This document shows, in pieces, positions 55,034 through 63,143 of a stretch of DNA of 64,000 nt. The stretch's first letter is position 1, and each line of letters starts with the position of its first letter. Source of the stretch: Leeuwenhoekiella marinoflava DSM 3653. Its GTDB lineage: Bacteria; Bacteroidota; Bacteroidia; Flavobacteriales; Flavobacteriaceae. The stretch spans positions 124,001-188,000 of the forward strand of contig NZ_FQUN01000005.1 of NCBI RefSeq assembly GCF_900129005.1. The letters are read 5' to 3'. The translations under genes and the position numbers were made by a program. The notes below the pieces were generated by a model, which worked only from the letters and a program-made list of their open reading frames with translations, did no database searches and was not told the DNA's origin.

Positions 55034-55762
55034 ATGCGTTTACATATACTTACGATACCTGTACGAAGCCTGTTAATCTTTTGTTGTTTTTTAGCTTGCC
55101 TGAATTTTACAAGCTGTAAAGATTCCGTAGAAACTAAAGAAAATTCAACTGAAGTTTCTACTGACGCCACTTCATATAATTCTGAAACTTCGACTGACAC
55201 TATTTCAAAAACTATTTTGTTTTTTGGCGATAGTCTAACCGCTGGTTACGGACTAGAAGATCCAGATGATGCCTTCCCAGATTTGATTCAGGGTAAAATT
55301 GACAGTCTTGATCTGGACTACCAGATTATAAATGCCGGCCTGAGCGGTGAAACCACTGCCGGTGGAAAAAGCAGATTAGAATGGGTTTTAGAACCTGATG
55401 TAGCTATTTTTATTCTTGAACTTGGAGCAAATGATGGTTTACGCGGGGTTTCTGTAGCTGAAACGCGTGAAAACCTACAATGGATGATCAATAAAGTCAA
55501 AGCCGAAGCGCATCAGGCGCAAATTGTTTTAGCCGGTATGCAACTCCCCCCAAATTTAGGAACTGAATATACTCAGGATTTTAAAGCTATCTTCCCAAAA
55601 CTTGCTGAAGAAAATGACATTAAACTCATTCCTTTTTTATTAGAAAATGTAGGTGGAATTGCCAGTCTCAATCAAAACGATGGGATACACCCTAACCCAA
55701 AAGGTCATAAAATTGTAGCTAATAATGTATGGTCTGTTTTAAAACCACTTTTAAATAAATAA
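55034..55762 (+). CDS. TesA-like GDSL arylesterase / lysophospholipase, lipoprotein
   Basis: 242 aa. A lipobox at Cys28 ('LNFTSC') and a Ser/Thr-rich linker (about 30-60) precede the SGNH hydrolase domain: block I 'FFGDSLTAG' with catalytic Ser67, block III 'LGANDGLRG', and block V 'DGIHPNPKGH' with the catalytic Asp and His. E. coli TesA is periplasmic and not a lipoprotein; here it seems to be lipid-anchored. It cleaves thioesters or lysophospholipids. It is divergent from the YbbA/YbbP-like transporter and has its own terminator. Confidence 0.92.
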   Translation: MRLHILTIPVRSLLIFCCFLACLNFTSCKDSVETKENSTEVSTDATSYNSETSTDTISKTILFFGDSLTAGYGLEDPDDAFPDLIQGKIDSLDLDYQIINAGLSGETTAGGKSRLEWVLEPDVAIFILELGANDGLRGVSVAETRENLQWMINKVKAEAHQAQIVLAGMQLPPNLGTEYTQDFKAIFPKLAEENDIKLIPFLLENVGGIASLNQNDGIHPNPKGHKIVANNVWSVLKPLLNK

Positions 55763-56140
55763 TGATTCAAAACTACAGATCCATCCTAAAATAAGGGATC
55801 AAATTATATGAATATCACAAAAACATAAAACCCTGTAAATACTACGATTTACAGGGTTTTATTTAGTTTACTAAACTAAACTTCTGATCGCATTTCCTCT
55901 ACCCTACTGCATGCCAGTTAAACGAAAAGCGTCTTACTTTGCATTCGTAAATATAAGGTATTGTCAAGTTGAGTTTATTTGTAATGATCTATTTTGTCTT
56001 GACTAAAACTCTCGGCACACATATGACTTGTGACGGTTTTCAAAACTCATTCCTGTCGGCTAGCTATAAATTTACTTAAACGCACAAAGCTTGAATTTAG
56101 CATTTTTCCCACCATAAGATACGTTGTTGTGTTTTCGTAC
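55763..56140. other. 378-bp intergenic region at the left edge of the accessory island
   Basis: It holds the terminator at 55827-55860. The rest has no credible gene. The minus-strand phrase ACAACAACGTATCTTATGG just after the AraC gene resembles sequences often seen after cassette-like genes in flavobacteria, but I could not build a clean inverted repeat from it. Confidence 0.5.
55827..55860. terminator. Bidirectional terminator after the TesA-like gene
   Basis: AAAACCCTGTAAAT (55827-55840) and ATTTACAGGGTTTT (55847-55860) are perfect complements around a 6-nt loop with flanking A and T runs. Confidence 0.9.
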
Positions 56141-56929
56141 TTATTTCATTAGATAACTTGTCGGTGTTTTTCCAAAATGCTTTTTAAAGATCGCAGTAAA
56201 TGAACTCACATTTTCATAACCTAGATCAAAGGCAATTTCCTTTACACTTTTATTTTCTCCTAGCTGTTTGACAGCTTCTATTAATTTTAAACGCATTCTC
56301 CAATCTCCAAAACTCATACCTAATTCCTTGTTAAATAACCTTGAAAGTGTTCTTGGACTCACAGATGATTTATCAGCATAATAATCAATGGTATTTTTGC
56401 TTGAAAAATTATCCATTAAATCGTCTACTACGATTTTTACTCTTTCATCTTGGCTTGTCGGTAAAAAGGTTGTGCTTGGTTCCAAAGTAGAGATTTCATC
56501 TAGAAATACTTCGAGTACTCTATTTTGTTGTTGAGTGAACTTGTTGGGATTAGAAAAAGAGATTATTTTTTCTAGAAGACTGTTTAAAAAATTCGAATTG
56601 TCAAAGGCAAAACTATCTTTTGGAAGATTCTTTAATTTTGATTTGTCAATAAATGCTGTAATTACCTTTACGTTATTTGGAAAAAAAACTTGATGTTCTT
56701 CGTTACTAGCAATCCAAACACTTTGTAAAGGGTTAACTATCCAAATGTTACATTTTGTAACAATCTCCATAACACCTGAGCTACATGATATAATTTGTCC
56801 TCTTGGATGTGCATGTGAATTTGCACATTTAGCATTTTGAATATCTTCCGAATAGGTAATTACTGGACGTAACTCGTTTATTTCATAACCCGAATCTATT
56901 TCAATACTTGTCTTATAATCAATATTCAT
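56141..56929 (-). CDS. AraC-family transcriptional regulator (NimR-like)
   Basis: 262 aa. The N-terminal cupin half contains 'HAHPRGQIISCSSGVMEIVT', as in the NimR branch that controls efflux genes. The C-terminal double HTH (about 165-262) has 'KSVKEIAFDLGYENVSSFTAIFKKHFGKTPTSY', the standard AraC ending. It is divergent from a methyltransferase gene across 68 nt, so that gene is its likely target. It lies at the left of an accessory island. Confidence 0.92.
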   Translation of the reverse strand: MNIDYKTSIEIDSGYEINELRPVITYSEDIQNAKCANSHAHPRGQIISCSSGVMEIVTKCNIWIVNPLQSVWIASNEEHQVFFPNNVKVITAFIDKSKLKNLPKDSFAFDNSNFLNSLLEKIISFSNPNKFTQQQNRVLEVFLDEISTLEPSTTFLPTSQDERVKIVVDDLMDNFSSKNTIDYYADKSSVSPRTLSRLFNKELGMSFGDWRMRLKLIEAVKQLGENKSVKEIAFDLGYENVSSFTAIFKKHFGKTPTSYLMK

Positions 56930-56997
56930 TGTCTAAATATAGTAATAAAGACATTGTTTCTATTCCTGAGCTTTGTAGAAATTTAAAATAATAGATT

Positions 56998-57753
56998 ATG
57001 GATATTAAAAATCATAAAAAAAAAATTGTGGAGCAATTTTCAAAGCAAGCAAGTGGATACACTGCAATTACTTCACATAGTGATGCTTTAGATAAGCTAA
57101 TTTCCTTGTCATCCGCTTCAAAGAGTGATTCAGTATTAGATATTGCCTGTGGCTCTGGTATTGTATCATGTGAATTCGCCAAATATACCAAGCATGTGAC
57201 AGGAATTGATATGACACAAGGAATGCTTGATGAGGCAAGAAAATTACAGACTAAGCTCAACCTTGCTAATGTGACTTGGCAAATTGGAGATGTTGAAAGT
57301 TTACCTTACAAGGATAATAGCTTTTCAATTGTAATTTCAAGATTTGGTTTTCATCATTTCTTAAATCCATTTAAAGTTTTGTCTGAGATGAAAAGGGTTT
57401 GTAAACCAGAGGGCAAGGTTTTAGTTGTTGATGTTTCTTTACCAGATACCAAAATTAAAAAATACAATGAAATGGAAAAAAACAGGGATTATTCTCATGT
57501 TACGGCACTTTCATTAACTGAATTTTCTAATCTTTTTGAAAAGGTCGGTTTTAAATGTTTAAATACGGATTTTTATTCGATGCAGATTGGACTAAAAGAG
57601 CAACTTAAAGCATCTTTTCCAAAAGACGCAAATGCTTTAAAAAGTATGATTATTGCTGATTTGGGTGTAAATGATTTAGGGATAAATGTTTCAAAATTAA
57701 ATGATGAATATTTTTTACATTATCCAGTTCATATTTTTTCCGCAAAGAATTAA
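56998..57753 (+). CDS. Class I SAM-dependent methyltransferase (UbiE-like)
   Basis: 251 aa. SAM motif I 'VLDIACGSGIVSCEFAK' (about 46-62), then 'ISRFGFHHFLNPFKVLSEMKRVCKPEGKVLVVDV' (about 110-145), which is the motif III/post-III region of the UbiE/Methyltransf_11 group. The substrate is not evident; small-molecule methylation, perhaps detoxifying, is plausible given the divergent NimR-like regulator. A 12-bp inverted repeat follows 62 nt after the stop. Confidence 0.9.
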   Translation: MDIKNHKKKIVEQFSKQASGYTAITSHSDALDKLISLSSASKSDSVLDIACGSGIVSCEFAKYTKHVTGIDMTQGMLDEARKLQTKLNLANVTWQIGDVESLPYKDNSFSIVISRFGFHHFLNPFKVLSEMKRVCKPEGKVLVVDVSLPDTKIKKYNEMEKNRDYSHVTALSLTEFSNLFEKVGFKCLNTDFYSMQIGLKEQLKASFPKDANALKSMIIADLGVNDLGINVSKLNDEYFLHYPVHIFSAKN

Positions 57754-57814
57754 AATGTTTTAAATATCCTCTTAATCAGGGGATTTTGTTCTGTATGAAA
57801 CAGTAGAATAGAGC

Positions 57815-57868
57815 CTGCTATCCGAATTAATATATTTAATTGCTAGGTTATTAAATTTCGGATAGCAG
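57815..57868. repeat. 12-bp perfect inverted repeat, attC- or hairpin-like
   Basis: CTGCTATCCGAA (57815-57826) and TTCGGATAGCAG (57857-57868), separated by 30 AT-rich nt that are themselves partly symmetric. No T-run follows, so it is not a simple terminator. The right arm lies at or inside the 3' end of the intron relic. Confidence 0.65.
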
Positions 57869-58224
57869 TATCTCTGGATCAAACCGTGCATGAATTTTTC
57901 CTCGCGGCTTAGCGATAGTATTCTTCATTGAGCTTTCGCAAGGGTTTTCAAACGGGCATATTTTTCTATATCTAACAGGTTTTTGTATTTTATAAAATTC
58001 CTGTAGGCAGGGTTCGCGAACGTCAACACACTCCCCAAATCTACGCTTACACAACTCCTAGCTACTATGGGGTTCACGACTGAACATTATGGCTTGATGA
58101 TTTGAAAGAACAAGGCTTCAGTTCACTACCTCACGGTAATTCCTGTTCATTTTTCTGCCGGGTGAACAGTCAATTACCCAGATAGGATTTTCACCTATTG
58201 GAATAGTACAGCGGCTGGGTGCAC
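57850..58224 (-). mobile_element. Group II intron relic without reverse-transcriptase ORF
   Basis: On the minus strand the 5' end reads GTGCACCCAGCCGCTG, close to the group II GTGYG start. Next come the stem-loop ATAGG-TGAAAAT-CCTAT (58182-58198) and a long stem (GGTAATT...TGTTCA with TGAACA...AATTACC, about 58135-58180). The phrase GTGAGGTAGTGAACTGAAG, then GTAGCTAGGAGTTGTGTAAGC follow as in domain I of bacterial group II introns. A domain V-like hairpin, AAGCCGCG...CACGGTTT (57881-57910), lies near the 3' end. Only about 375 nt remain, so domain IV and its ORF are lost. The 3' boundary is uncertain. Confidence 0.62.
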
Positions 58225-58233
58225 CAACGGTTT

Positions 58234-58345
58234 TCGTCTATAGCAAGTGCGAGATTATAATTCATTTACTTGTCCGTTGAGCAATTAGTTTATTTTGTGT
58301 AATTATTTTCATTTTAGTCTTTTAACTCTCTTTTGTTATAGCCGA
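58234..58345. repeat. Imperfect inverted repeat flanking the HD gene end, attC-like
   Basis: TCGTCTATAGC (58234-58244) and GTTATAGCCGA (58335-58345) are complementary at 9 of 11 positions. They enclose about 90 AT-rich nt downstream of the HD gene. The left arm is 10 nt from the 5' end of the intron relic. Confidence 0.5.
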
Positions 58346-58367
58346 TGTTATTACCTGCTGGGTTCTT

Positions 58368-59240
58368 TTAACTTATTTCTGATAATTTCAACACTCGATT
58401 ATCAACAAGTATTTCAGGATCAACTTTCCTTTTCTTTTGTATAAATTTTCCGTTGTCTATTCCTATTTTCCCGATTTCACCTATCATTTTCTTTAGATTT
58501 ACTGAACGGTTTATCTTGTCGATTAAATAAAAATCGTCTTGGTGAAAATCCTCCTCTTGAATAATTCGTTTTGTTAGACAATCTTTTACAATCTTCTTCA
58601 TTAAGATATTCACCTCTTTGTTTTGTTTTCCTCCAAAATATTCAGATACTAAAAATTCATACTTTGATTGAAACCACTTCCCGTGCTCTTCAGAAATCAA
58701 GACGATTCTATTATCAACTATTTTCAATCCACTTAGAAACCATAAAATCTCTTTTATCGAAATTTCTCCAATTTGAAACAAATCTCTTAGCGTATAATCT
58801 ATTCTGTCGGCTGATAAATTTGGTAGAGGATATTCTAAAAGTTGATAGCTTTCAATTTCAATGAACTTATTAATATCAAGTTGATATTTTTTAAGAACAC
58901 TGTTTAACTCTTTATCCCTCAAGACTTCTTCAAACCTATTCTCGTGATAATCTTCTTCTTCGATTTCTAATACGTAATCAATTAAATGAGAAAATGCAGT
59001 ATGCGAAATATCGTGAATTAATCCGGCTACTTGTTCTTCAATACTTCCCCCTATTTTTTTTATAAGCAACATCACTCCGATTGAATGTTCAAATCTCGTA
59101 TGGTTTATTTTCGGATTGACTAAAAAAATTGCTCCTCCTTGATGAATTCTCTTTAATCTTTGAAATACACTCGTATTTATCAACTCTTTGATAACTCCTG
59201 TGAATTCAACGCCTCCATAAATTTTATCGCTGTACTTCAT
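58368..59240 (-). CDS. HD-domain phosphohydrolase (SAMHD1/dGTPase-like)
   Basis: 290 aa. Metal-site residues are His52 ('TRFEHSIGV'), His76-Asp77 ('LIHDISHTAFSH') and Asp145 ('SADRIDY'), in the correct order for the HD superfamily. 'FQRLKRIHQGG' is typical of the dGTPase/SAMHD1 branch. It may hydrolyse dNTPs or another phosphoester. The protein is short for a dNTPase. It stands alone in an accessory island, flanked by inverted repeats, so recent acquisition is likely and a defence role is possible but not shown. Confidence 0.88.
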   Translation of the reverse strand: MKYSDKIYGGVEFTGVIKELINTSVFQRLKRIHQGGAIFLVNPKINHTRFEHSIGVMLLIKKIGGSIEEQVAGLIHDISHTAFSHLIDYVLEIEEEDYHENRFEEVLRDKELNSVLKKYQLDINKFIEIESYQLLEYPLPNLSADRIDYTLRDLFQIGEISIKEILWFLSGLKIVDNRIVLISEEHGKWFQSKYEFLVSEYFGGKQNKEVNILMKKIVKDCLTKRIIQEEDFHQDDFYLIDKINRSVNLKKMIGEIGKIGIDNGKFIQKKRKVDPEILVDNRVLKLSEIS

Positions 59241-59601
59241 TTTTTTGCTTGCAGGGAATTCATTATATCAAGATAAATACACCCATTATTCCCTTTTTTT
59301 GCGGGGATAACCGGAACTTTTGTTTCTGTTTATCAATCCTAAAGCTAAGTTAGGAAATCAATAACAAATTCGCTTACGGAATACCACACTTGCATCAGCA
59401 ATAAAAACTATCATTGGGGTAGGAAGTGTCAGCATCATAATCTTCAGGAATAAACAGGCTACTAAAAATGCTTCAACCGTTTACCGAATCTGTATAATCA
59501 AATTCTTGAAATTTCTCTACTACTACTGTACTACTTTCAGAAGACTCTGTAGTAGTTTTGTAAATTATCACCGGTACAATTTTAATGGTATTCTCAGTTC
59601 A
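59241..59601. other. 361-bp region with a degraded coding remnant
   Basis: No intact gene. On the minus strand one frame (about 59590 down to 59400) reads 'IKIVPVIIYKTTTES', 'VVVEKFQEFDYTDSVNG', stop, 'SLFIPEDYDADTSYPNDS', stop, with no start codon. This looks like a decayed small protein gene downstream of the DUF4249 gene. The HD gene promoter must also lie here. Confidence 0.35.
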
Positions 59602-60435
59602 CTATTCTTCTAGAATATATAACAAATGGTTTGCTTCACATAACCTGAAATATCCCAAAGCGTATTCATCAGGACTGTTTTGATTTATGATATTTCCTCG
59701 AATATTTGCAGGTGGAGTAGAAAAAGGGTTAGAACTAGTTGTTTCCAATACTAGATTCATATAATTATAAAATTGTTCAGAAACTCCCCTGTGCATTATT
59801 TCTATTGTATCTCCTACGACTAAATCTTCATTTGAAAAATTATTTTCAATTTCGTTTCCGTTATAAAAATCATCATCGGTAAGAATGTACTCGGGATATT
59901 GTAAAACATTAGCTTTAAAATCAGTTAAATAAAAATTAGCTTGATTTTCAGAATCATCGTAAAAAATGGAAACCTCAAAATTTTCATCTCCAGAAAATCC
60001 TTTTACGTAATCTTGCTCTACACGATTTATTTCCGGTACAGGCATCAACTTTTCAGAGGCTGTAAAAGTTTGATCTTCCAATGTGACGTTTAACGTATAA
60101 CTTTCGTTTAATTGAGGAATAAAATTATCACATATATATAGGCCTGACTGACTGGATTCATTAAAAGTAAATAAATCTCCATTACTATCTTCTATATAAA
60201 CTTGAGCTCCGGATACCTTTGGGGGCTCTGGATTATAATAATCAGTCATTCGGCTTATTCGTATAGTTTGGAGACTTCCATCCGTTCCTTTTTTCCATAA
60301 AATCTCGGCATCAATTACAATTGTGGAATCACCTGTTTCCAGATCCACATCAATAACATCCTCACAGGAGCATAGAAAAAGCAGGACAAGAATTCCTACG
60401 TATTTTAATTTTTTCAGTTTTATTATTGTTTTCAT
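59602..60435 (-). CDS. DUF4249 lipoprotein of a TonB transport cassette
   Basis: 277 aa from the ATG at 60435; the frame stays open to 60504 but that extension lies inside the TonB gene and precedes the signal peptide. The lipobox is 'LLFLCSC'. 'EDVIDVDLETGDSTIVIDAEI' opens the domain, and 'NIRGNIINQNSPDEYALGYFRLCE' closes it, both standard for DUF4249. The family is almost always paired with an STN-type TonB receptor, as here (4-nt gap), and is thought to be its surface or periplasmic partner. The substrate is unknown. Confidence 0.9.
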   Translation of the reverse strand: MKTIIKLKKLKYVGILVLLFLCSCEDVIDVDLETGDSTIVIDAEILWKKGTDGSLQTIRISRMTDYYNPEPPKVSGAQVYIEDSNGDLFTFNESSQSGLYICDNFIPQLNESYTLNVTLEDQTFTASEKLMPVPEINRVEQDYVKGFSGDENFEVSIFYDDSENQANFYLTDFKANVLQYPEYILTDDDFYNGNEIENNFSNEDLVVGDTIEIMHRGVSEQFYNYMNLVLETTSSNPFSTPPANIRGNIINQNSPDEYALGYFRLCEANHLLYILEE

Positions 60436-60439
60436 CTCT

Positions 60440-63049
60440 TTAAAATTTGAAATTATACGATATGCTTGGTAATATGCCAAAGATAGATAGTCGGCGTGCT
60501 TCATTTAACCCATTATCTTCATTGGTAGTGAAACGAATTGAAGCTGCATTTTGTCTGTTGTAAACATTATAAATACTAAATACCCAGGAGCTTTGCCACC
60601 CTTTATTTTTATTAGGTTTTGGAGTATATGTGGCTGCCAAATCCAAATGATGATAGGCAGGTAACCGATTTTCATTCCGGCTTGAATAATTAGGAATATG
60701 AATTTCGCCAAGCTCATAATATCCATTCGGATACGTCACGGGTTGACCTGATTGCAATGAAAAATTAGCGTTAAAAGACCATTTTTTGTTATAATCGTAA
60801 TTTGCTATAATACTGATGTCGTGTAGCTTATCATATGGAGATAAATACCAATTTCCATTTGCAATTCCAGGTTCTTCGGGAGATCTACCCACCGTTTTTT
60901 GTTCTGCCCGTGAAAGTGTATAGGCGATCCAACCCGTTAATTTACCTGTGTTTTTACGAAGTAATAATTCCATTCCATAAGCTCTCGCCTTCCCATTAAG
61001 AATTACCCTTTCTATATTGTTATTCGCCAATAAATCTGCACCTTCTACATAATCCACTCTATTTTTAATATCTTTATAGAAGAATTCCGTTTCGAGTGAA
61101 TATTTCTTGTTATTAAAATTTCTAAAATATCCTACGGCATATTGGTCAAGCAGTTGTGGTTTTATAAACGGTCCGCTAGGAGTCCATATATTCATTGGCG
61201 TGGGTGATTGTGTGTTGGATAAAATGTGTAGATATTGCGCCATTCTGTTATAACTCACTTTAAAAGATTGATCATCGTTTAAAGCATACGACAGGGCTAT
61301 TCTGGGTTCTAAATTATTGAAATTTGCAATTTTTTCACCTTTATCATAAGTAATTGATCCTGTAGGGATAGCCTCTTCATAAATGTTATACGTAGGATTA
61401 TAGATTACCGGGTTATCATTAGCATAGGTATTTATTTCCTGCTTTCCAAAGCGGTAGAACATACTATAATGTAATCCATAGCGTAGATTAAGTTTTTCTG
61501 TAATTTTATGTTCAACATCTAAATATGCGGAAGGTTCTAATGCATATTTTTTATCAAGCTGCTGAAAATTAAATTGAGAATCCTCATTTTCAGGGTTTAA
61601 GGTGCCGGGGTTGAAACCATAATAATTTGCTGCTACACCATAGTTAAGCTGTATATTTTCTGAAATAAAATGATTCCAATTGTATTTTAATCCATAACTT
61701 TTAATAGTACTATCCCAATTAAAGTTTTGCTCGTTTATATTTAAATTGAAAGTATAGTCACTGTAGAATAATGATAAATTTGTGTTGATGTTATTGGAGA
61801 AGCGATGTTTCCAACTCAAATTTCCCATAGTATTTCCATAAGTACTAGAGAAACTGTCGCTTATATCAAAAATATCGTTCCCAAGATACCCGGAAAAATG
61901 GAGGCTGTTATTTTCATTTAATTTATAATTAAGCCTCGTATTCAAATCATAAAACTTTGCAGAATTTTCATTATCTGCTAGTTTTAGAAAAAGATGAGCG
62001 TAAGAAGTACGTCCCGCCACCATGAAAGATCCTTTTTCTTTTTTTATAGGCCCTTCTACAGTTAGCCTGCTGGATATTAAGCCAATTCCACCATTAATAT
62101 GGAGATCTTCATAATTTCCCGTTTTTTGATGTACGTCCAATATGGAAGAAACTCTCCCGCCAAAACGAGAAGGAATGCCTCCTTTATATAAATCTAAACT
62201 ACTAATTGCATCAGCATTAAAAACAGAGAAAAATCCAAACAAATGAGAATCGCTATAGATGGGAGCTCCATCTAATAGAATTAAATTTTGATCTGCGGCA
62301 CCCCCGCGTACATTGAAGCCCGATGAGGCTTCTCCAGAACTGGTCACCCCAGGTAGTGTTAACAAGGATTTTAAAGGATCGGCTTCCCCCATTACTACTG
62401 GCATTCCTTTTATTTCTTCAGCAGATAGGCTATTCACACTCATTTGCGGTTTCTTGATATTCAATGCTTTCGTGTTCTGGGTGATTACAACTTCGTCTAA
62501 GGTTTGGTTGTTTGCAAGCATTGAGATGTTAAGATTTTTATTGCTCTTGAGGGTTATATTTAGGGTTTGGTTTTCAAACCCTAAATAACTGGCAATTAAA
62601 GTATAGTTCCCTTCTGGGAGCCACATTGAGAAATATCCATTTTCATCAGTTACAGCTCCTGTTGATATTTCCTGAATGTAAATATTAGCTCCTAACAGAG
62701 GCTGTCCCAAATCATCCAGAATTACGCCAGAAAGTTTATGTCTCTCTTGTTGAGATTGTAATTCCCTTTTCTTAATAGTAATACTGTTGCCTATGACAGA
62801 AAATTGAAAAGGTGAGTTTTTATTGAGAATAGAAATAAAGCTTTCAATTTCTGCATCATTATAGTCCATTTTTTCACTTAGCTTTTGGTCTACATTTATG
62901 GAGTTATTATAAGCAAATTTATAGTCTGTCTGATTTTCTATTTCAGTAAATAATTGTTTCAACGTTGCTGATTGATCTAACGAAACAGTAATATTTTGCG
63001 AAAAGATATTTAAGCTAAGCATTAGAAAGCAATACTTTATATGCTTCAT
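60440..63049 (-). CDS. TonB-dependent receptor with STN signalling domain (FecA-type)
   Basis: 869 aa from ATG 63049; a longer frame to 63100 adds 17 residues ahead of the signal peptide. After the signal peptide ('SLNIFSQ') come an STN domain (about 20-95), a carboxypeptidase-like domain (about 103-185), the plug ('PLKSLLTLPGVTSSGEASSG', about 190-310) and the barrel ending 'ISYNFKF'. The STN domain should touch the FecR anti-sigma factor encoded 95 nt upstream and report ligand binding. Ligand unknown; siderophore, sugar or peptide are possible. Confidence 0.93.
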   Translation of the reverse strand: MKHIKYCFLMLSLNIFSQNITVSLDQSATLKQLFTEIENQTDYKFAYNNSINVDQKLSEKMDYNDAEIESFISILNKNSPFQFSVIGNSITIKKRELQSQQERHKLSGVILDDLGQPLLGANIYIQEISTGAVTDENGYFSMWLPEGNYTLIASYLGFENQTLNITLKSNKNLNISMLANNQTLDEVVITQNTKALNIKKPQMSVNSLSAEEIKGMPVVMGEADPLKSLLTLPGVTSSGEASSGFNVRGGAADQNLILLDGAPIYSDSHLFGFFSVFNADAISSLDLYKGGIPSRFGGRVSSILDVHQKTGNYEDLHINGGIGLISSRLTVEGPIKKEKGSFMVAGRTSYAHLFLKLADNENSAKFYDLNTRLNYKLNENNSLHFSGYLGNDIFDISDSFSSTYGNTMGNLSWKHRFSNNINTNLSLFYSDYTFNLNINEQNFNWDSTIKSYGLKYNWNHFISENIQLNYGVAANYYGFNPGTLNPENEDSQFNFQQLDKKYALEPSAYLDVEHKITEKLNLRYGLHYSMFYRFGKQEINTYANDNPVIYNPTYNIYEEAIPTGSITYDKGEKIANFNNLEPRIALSYALNDDQSFKVSYNRMAQYLHILSNTQSPTPMNIWTPSGPFIKPQLLDQYAVGYFRNFNNKKYSLETEFFYKDIKNRVDYVEGADLLANNNIERVILNGKARAYGMELLLRKNTGKLTGWIAYTLSRAEQKTVGRSPEEPGIANGNWYLSPYDKLHDISIIANYDYNKKWSFNANFSLQSGQPVTYPNGYYELGEIHIPNYSSRNENRLPAYHHLDLAATYTPKPNKNKGWQSSWVFSIYNVYNRQNAASIRFTTNEDNGLNEARRLSIFGILPSISYNFKF

Positions 63050-63143
63050 GAAATTTGTATTTTTATATTCGGTTAAAATGGATATATCTCTTTTAATCAT
63101 AGAAAGGATGCTTAGTTTAGCGGCTAGGGCATCCTTTCGCTTT

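Larger units (their letters stand above)
57754..58367. other. 614-bp non-coding stretch holding a group II intron relic and attC-like repeats
   Basis: No real gene is seen. From left to right it has a 12-bp inverted repeat (57815-57868), an ORF-less group II intron relic on the minus strand (to 58224), and a second, imperfect inverted repeat pair (58234-58244 and 58335-58345). Base composition is visibly less AT-rich than around it. Confidence 0.7.

Noticed and set aside
57851-58054. 67-aa open frame on the minus strand in the intron region
   Set aside because: It lies wholly inside the group II intron-like RNA, has no start signal, and its text follows intron motifs rather than a protein family.
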